Of a stretch of 8,757 nt of DNA, positions 7,139 through 8,757 are shown piece after piece. The stretch spans positions 1 through 8,757 of the forward strand of contig USMH01000031.1 in the NCBI GenBank assembly GCA_900555745.1, written 5' to 3'. The translations under genes were made by a program, and so were the position numbers. This stretch comes from an uncultured Collinsella sp. GTDB lineage: Bacteria > Actinomycetota > Coriobacteriia > Coriobacteriales > Coriobacteriaceae. Positions within the stretch are counted from its first letter, which is position 1. Each line of letters begins with the position of its first letter. The notes under the pieces are model-generated. The model had not been told where the DNA came from and did no database searches. It saw only the letters and a list, made by a program, of their open reading frames with translations.

Positions 7139-7205
7139 GGCACACCTCCTAAAGGCTGAGCGCAGCGCGCTTTGGGTATCTCGTACCCCTTTTTAATCCG
7201 CCCGT

Positions 7206-7234
7206 ATTCTTGATGAGGGGGTTTGACATGTCAA
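7206..7234 (-). promoter_or_regulatory. Probable mgtA promoter
   Basis: Read on the minus strand, TTGACA (7234-7229, a perfect -35) is followed after 17 bases by AAGAAT (7211-7206, 4 of 6 to the -10). Transcription would start near 7199, giving a leader of about 270 nt that includes the 23-codon ORF. The weak -10 leaves this uncertain. Confidence 0.45.
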
Positions 7235-7238
7235 CCCC
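7217..7238. promoter_or_regulatory. Palindrome TTGACATGTCAA flanked by G and C runs; candidate operator
   Basis: TTGACATGTCAA (7223-7234) is a perfect 12-bp palindrome, flanked by GGGGG(T) on the left and CCCC on the right, so it could bind a dimeric regulator or form a hairpin of up to 16 bp with one bulge. It overlaps the proposed mgtA -35 and lies between mgtA and pyrE. I do not recognise the regulator. Confidence 0.5.
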
Positions 7239-7364
7239 ATTGTTCGGAAAACCATTCCCCCTGACAAAGCCTTTACAGAATGCCGTGGCCCCAAAGCGCG
7301 CCCGCATCTACGCTTCGCCTGCGCTAAACTGGAAGGCACGCACGCGATTACGAGAGGAGCCCGC

Positions 7365-8045
7365 ATGGAGGCTTACAAGCAAGAGTTCATCAAGTTTATG
7401 GTCGAGTCCGACGTCCTTAAGTTCGGCAGCTTTACGCTCAAGAGCGGCCGTCAGTCCCCGTTCTTTATGAACGCCGGCGCTTACGTGACGGGCTATCAGC
7501 TCAAGAAGCTGGGCGAGTATTACGCCCAGGCCATCCACGATAACTTTGGCGACGACTTTGACGTGCTGTTTGGACCGGCCTACAAGGGTATTCCGCTGGC
7601 CGTCGTGACCGCCATTGCCTACCATGAGCTGTACGGCAAGGAGGTCAAGTACTGCTGCGACCGCAAGGAGGCCAAGGACCACGGCGCCGACAAGGGTAAC
7701 CTGCTGGGCTATGAGCCCCAGGACGGCGACCGCGTGGTCATGGTCGAGGACGTCACCACCAGCGGTAAGTCCATCGACGAGACCTATCCCAAGGTCAAGG
7801 CTGCTGCCGATGTCGAGATCAAGGGCCTGATCGTGTCCCTCAACCGCATGGAGGTCGGCAAGGGTGGCGTGACCACCGCCCAGAAGGAGATCGAGGCCAA
7901 GTACGGTTTCCCCGTCGCGAGCATCGTCTCCATGGCCGAGGTCGTCGAGACCCTCTATAACCACGAGATCGACGGCAAGGTCGTCATCGATGACGAGCTC
8001 AAGACCGCCATCGACGCCTACTACGAGCAGTACGGAGCACGTTAG
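7365..8045 (+). CDS. pyrE: Orotate phosphoribosyltransferase
   Basis: This 226-residue enzyme converts orotate and PRPP to orotidine 5'-monophosphate and pyrophosphate in de novo pyrimidine synthesis, in the cytoplasm and with Mg2+. The N-terminal part has the substrate-binding pattern SGRQSPFFMNAG (27-38). GPAYKGIPLA (70-79) follows. The catalytic loop runs DRKEAKDHGADKGNLLG (99-115) with K104 and H106. The PRPP-binding signature VVMVEDVTTSGKS is at 124-136. Length and motif order are normal for the family. The ATG follows AGAGGAG (7353-7359) at 5-base spacing. It stands alone here, with no other pyr gene in the window, and diverges from mgtA. The stop codon runs into a 13-bp hairpin, and a likely terminator follows about 75 bases on. 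No upstream UTP-sensing or PyrR-type element was recognised. Confidence 0.96.
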   Translation: MEAYKQEFIKFMVESDVLKFGSFTLKSGRQSPFFMNAGAYVTGYQLKKLGEYYAQAIHDNFGDDFDVLFGPAYKGIPLAVVTAIAYHELYGKEVKYCCDRKEAKDHGADKGNLLGYEPQDGDRVVMVEDVTTSGKSIDETYPKVKAAADVEIKGLIVSLNRMEVGKGGVTTAQKEIEAKYGFPVASIVSMAEVVETLYNHEIDGKVVIDDELKTAIDAYYEQYGAR

Positions 8046-8073
8046 TTACGGCGTTTTACCAAACGCCGTAACT
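8044..8073 (+). other. Perfect 13-bp hairpin overlapping the pyrE stop codon
   Basis: AGTTACGGCGTTT (8044-8056), loop TACC and AAACGCCGTAACT (8061-8073) pair without mismatch. The first two stem bases are the last two of the TAG stop codon. No T-tract follows, so it is probably an mRNA 3'-end stabiliser or a repeat element, not the terminator itself. Confidence 0.75.
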
Positions 8074-8087
8074 GCTCGACGCTGCGC

Positions 8088-8182
8088 GGGCCGCATTTGG
8101 ACAATCTGACGTTCAACTTCAAGGGCGCGACCAGAAGGTCAGCGCCCTTTCGTTTCACGTCACCTTGTCTCAAATGCGACCC
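8088..8182. repeat. Imperfect inverted repeat surrounding the pyrE terminator
   Basis: The left arm GGGCCGCATTTG-GACAA-TC-TGACGT (8088-8112) matches the reverse complement of 8157-8182 at 22 of 25 positions with one single-base bulge. The inner sequences (ACGTTCAAC and GTTTCACGT) continue the pairing partly, up to the terminator stem at 8121. The whole could fold into one hairpin of about 95 nt. It resembles a dispersed palindromic element that supplies a terminator. Confidence 0.65.
8121..8155 (+). terminator. Likely pyrE intrinsic terminator
   Basis: AAGGGCGC-GACC (8121-8132), loop AGAA, then GGTC-A-GCGCCCTT (8137-8149) form a 12-bp stem with one bulged A. TCGTTT follows as a short, interrupted T-tract. 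It is about 75 bases after the pyrE stop codon. Confidence 0.65.
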
Positions 8183-8246
8183 GCTCGCTGTCCGTTCTCT
8201 ACCTGCGGCGTCGTCTTGCTCCGAATGCGGCTCGCTCGCTGTCGTT
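8164..8246. repeat. Imperfect direct repeat, AATGCG..CGCTCGCTGT
   Basis: Two similar segments, 8164-8196 and 8215-8246, share CTTG, AATGCG, CGCTCGCTGT and CGTT in the same order, about 50 bases apart. The first overlaps the right arm of the inverted repeat, so the second looks like a partial duplicate of that arm. Confidence 0.55.
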
Positions 8247-8267
8247 GCCGAAACATCGGCGTTGCCG

Positions 8268-8302
8268 GACTAGTCATTGGGGACGTTCATAAATGACTAC
8301 TC
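8268..8302. repeat. Third GGGGACGTTCATA-loop stem-loop
   Basis: GACTAGTCATT (8268-8278), loop GGGGACGTTCATA (8279-8291) and AATGACTACTC (8292-8302) pair at 10 of 11 positions. The left arm is identical to that of the first stem-loop at 2160, about 6.1 kb away. The downstream GACACTC block of the 2160 array is absent here. Confidence 0.8.
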
Positions 8303-8308
8303 AGGAAT

Positions 8309-8372
8309 GAGCGTGGATAATCTCCCGTTTTTGGCCTGTGTGCGGGCTCAAAGTGGGAGATTATCCGCGCTC
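8309..8372. repeat. 18-bp inverted repeat with 28-nt loop at the fic 3' end
   Basis: GAGCGTGGATAATCTCCC (8309-8326) pairs with GGGAGATTATCCGCGCTC (8355-8372) with a single G-T wobble. It lies 26 bases beyond the stop codon of the fic gene and could act as that gene's transcription end, but no T-tract follows on the minus strand (CATTCC). It directly abuts the GGGGAC stem-loop, so it may be part of the same mobile repeat cluster. Confidence 0.75.
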
Positions 8373-8398
8373 GCTTTAATTTGCCTGGGCTGCGGTGC

Positions 8399-8757
8399 CT
8401 ATCTAATCGGCTCGGCGTCTTCCCTGAGAATCGAAAGATACTCTTCATACCCGTACTGCCGGTATCTCTGTCTTGACTCGTCGAGCGGACGGAGGATACC
8501 CAATTCTTCAAATGATTTGACGAGCGAGCTCGCGGTACTCCTGCCGATATCGAGTTGGGCAGCGATGAATGCGGTGTCGACGATGGGGTGCTCTTCAAGA
8601 ATGCCCAACAGCCTTTGCCCGTTTGCAGCGGTCCTTCCGAGATTTTCGGTAATGGTTGCTGTGGAACGGTTATGGAGGTCAACAAGGTTTTTTAAAGACC
8701 CTACCGAGTCCTTCGCACTCTCGAGAAGACTGTTGCAGAAAAACTCTATCCATTCCT
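8399..8757 (-). CDS. Fic-family protein, C-terminal fragment (5' end beyond the right edge)
   Basis: The frame is open from the right edge to TAG at 8401-8399, about 118 codons. The fragment opens with EWIEFFCNSLLESAKDS, a helix typical of the end of the Fic core. A helical linker follows. Then comes a winged helix: a helix with LLGILEEHPIVDTAFIAAQL, a recognition helix with GRSTASSLVKSFEELGIL, and a closing strand and tail RYRQYGYEEYLSIL. This is the usual C-terminal HTH of the large class of bacterial Fic proteins, most of which AMPylate or otherwise modify target proteins and are often self-regulated. The catalytic HPFxxGNGR motif and any inhibitory helix lie beyond the window and cannot be judged. 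A TTG start at 8608 would give only the winged helix, but the open frame and Fic-like sequence before it show it is internal. Confidence 0.85.
   Translation of the reverse strand, partial: EWIEFFCNSLLESAKDSVGSLKNLVDLHNRSTATITENLGRTAANGQRLLGILEEHPIVDTAFIAAQLDIGRSTASSLVKSFEELGILRPLDESRQRYRQYGYEEYLSILREDAEPIR

Larger units (their letters stand above)
6928..7364. other. Divergent intergenic region, mgtA / pyrE
   Basis: This gap of 437 bp contains, from left to right, the mgtA ribosome binding site, an A6 tract (U6 in the mgtA mRNA) at 6976-6981, a hairpin at 7013-7040, a 23-codon minus-strand ORF, a short palindrome-rich segment at 7155-7190 (AGCGC-AGC-GCGCT and GGGTA-TCTCG-TACCC), and a TTGACATGTCAA palindrome that may be a promoter or operator. 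On the pyrE side TAAACT at 7325-7330 could be a -10 element with no convincing -35; the pyrE ribosome binding site AGAGGAG is at 7353-7359. No M-box motif was recognised. Confidence 0.65.
8046..8398. other. Convergent intergenic region, pyrE / fic
   Basis: About 353 bp without a gene. In order it holds the rest of the stop-codon hairpin, a nested inverted repeat with a terminator at its centre (8088-8182), a partial direct repeat (8164-8246), a copy of the GGGGACGTTCATA-loop stem-loop (8268-8302) and an 18-bp palindrome (8309-8372). I see no ORF with a credible ribosome binding site. Confidence 0.7.

Noticed and set aside
7167..7195. Intrinsic terminator on the plus strand (GGGTA-TCTCG-TACCC then CTTTTT)
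   Set aside because: The stem is only 5 bp and no plus-strand gene ends upstream of it; it is more likely part of the mgtA leader structure.
7107..7196. Plus-strand 29-codon ORF beginning MQVFRLG
   Set aside because: It is antisense to the mgtA leader ORF, its binding site (GAGGG) is weaker, and it ends in a short hairpin with no downstream gene close by. Kept out, although it could be real if the segment is transcribed rightward.
6928..7199. M-box or other known Mg2+ riboswitch in the mgtA leader
   Set aside because: I looked for the conserved M-box blocks (GGTGAGG, ACGCTGCTG, CCAAAGACG, GCAGCTGGA) on the minus strand and did not find them in order.
8399..8608. Separate 69-residue winged-helix gene starting at TTG 8608
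   Set aside because: The frame stays open to the right edge and the preceding residues fit the end of a Fic core, so the winged helix is the tail of a larger protein.

Overview
The window looks like chromosome from a high-GC actinobacterium of the class Coriobacteriia, most likely Collinsella or a close relative. The reasons are the GC-rich codon use, a LuxR-type regulator carrying a 12-helix membrane domain (a protein type abundant in Eggerthella, Slackia and Collinsella), and intergenic gaps filled with GGGGAC-type and other palindromic repeats. The genus is inferred from memory of such genomes, not from a search.

Layout, left to right. (1) 1-2041, minus strand: a two-gene unit of zinc-ribbon proteins. 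A DUF4428-type soluble protein is followed 24 bases later by a membrane protein with two zinc ribbons and two C-terminal helices, cut by the left edge. It resembles Bacillus YdjG, a partner of SPFH/PspA membrane-stress proteins. (2) 2042-2441: an intergenic gap with a 56-bp tandem repeat containing stem-loops, then a promoter for the next gene. (3) 2442-3977, plus strand: a membrane-anchored LuxR regulator. (4) 3978-4158: a convergent gap with a 67-nt palindrome and a GGC-rich degenerate repeat. (5) 4159-6927, minus strand: a P-type Mg2+ ATPase of the MgtA/MgtB family. (6) 6928-7364: a divergent gap that gives mgtA a leader of about 270 nt. The leader holds a 23-codon ORF with a perfect AGGAGGTG ribosome binding site, and a TTGACATGTCAA palindrome lies upstream. 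(7) 7365-8045, plus strand: pyrE, orotate phosphoribosyltransferase. (8) 8046-8398: a gap packed with hairpins and repeats, including the probable pyrE terminator. (9) 8399-8757, minus strand: the C-terminal end of a Fic-family protein, cut by the right edge.

The genes do not form one pathway. pyrE makes OMP in pyrimidine synthesis, MgtA imports Mg2+, the zinc-ribbon pair probably works at the membrane, and the targets of the LuxR protein are unknown. The most promising unexplained element is the mgtA leader. Its arrangement parallels the mgtL/mgtP leader-peptide control of enterobacterial mgtA, but its peptide sequence is unrelated. The second theme is the set of palindromic repeats, in particular three hairpins that keep a 13-nt GGGGACGTWCWTA loop while their stem sequences vary with pairing preserved.
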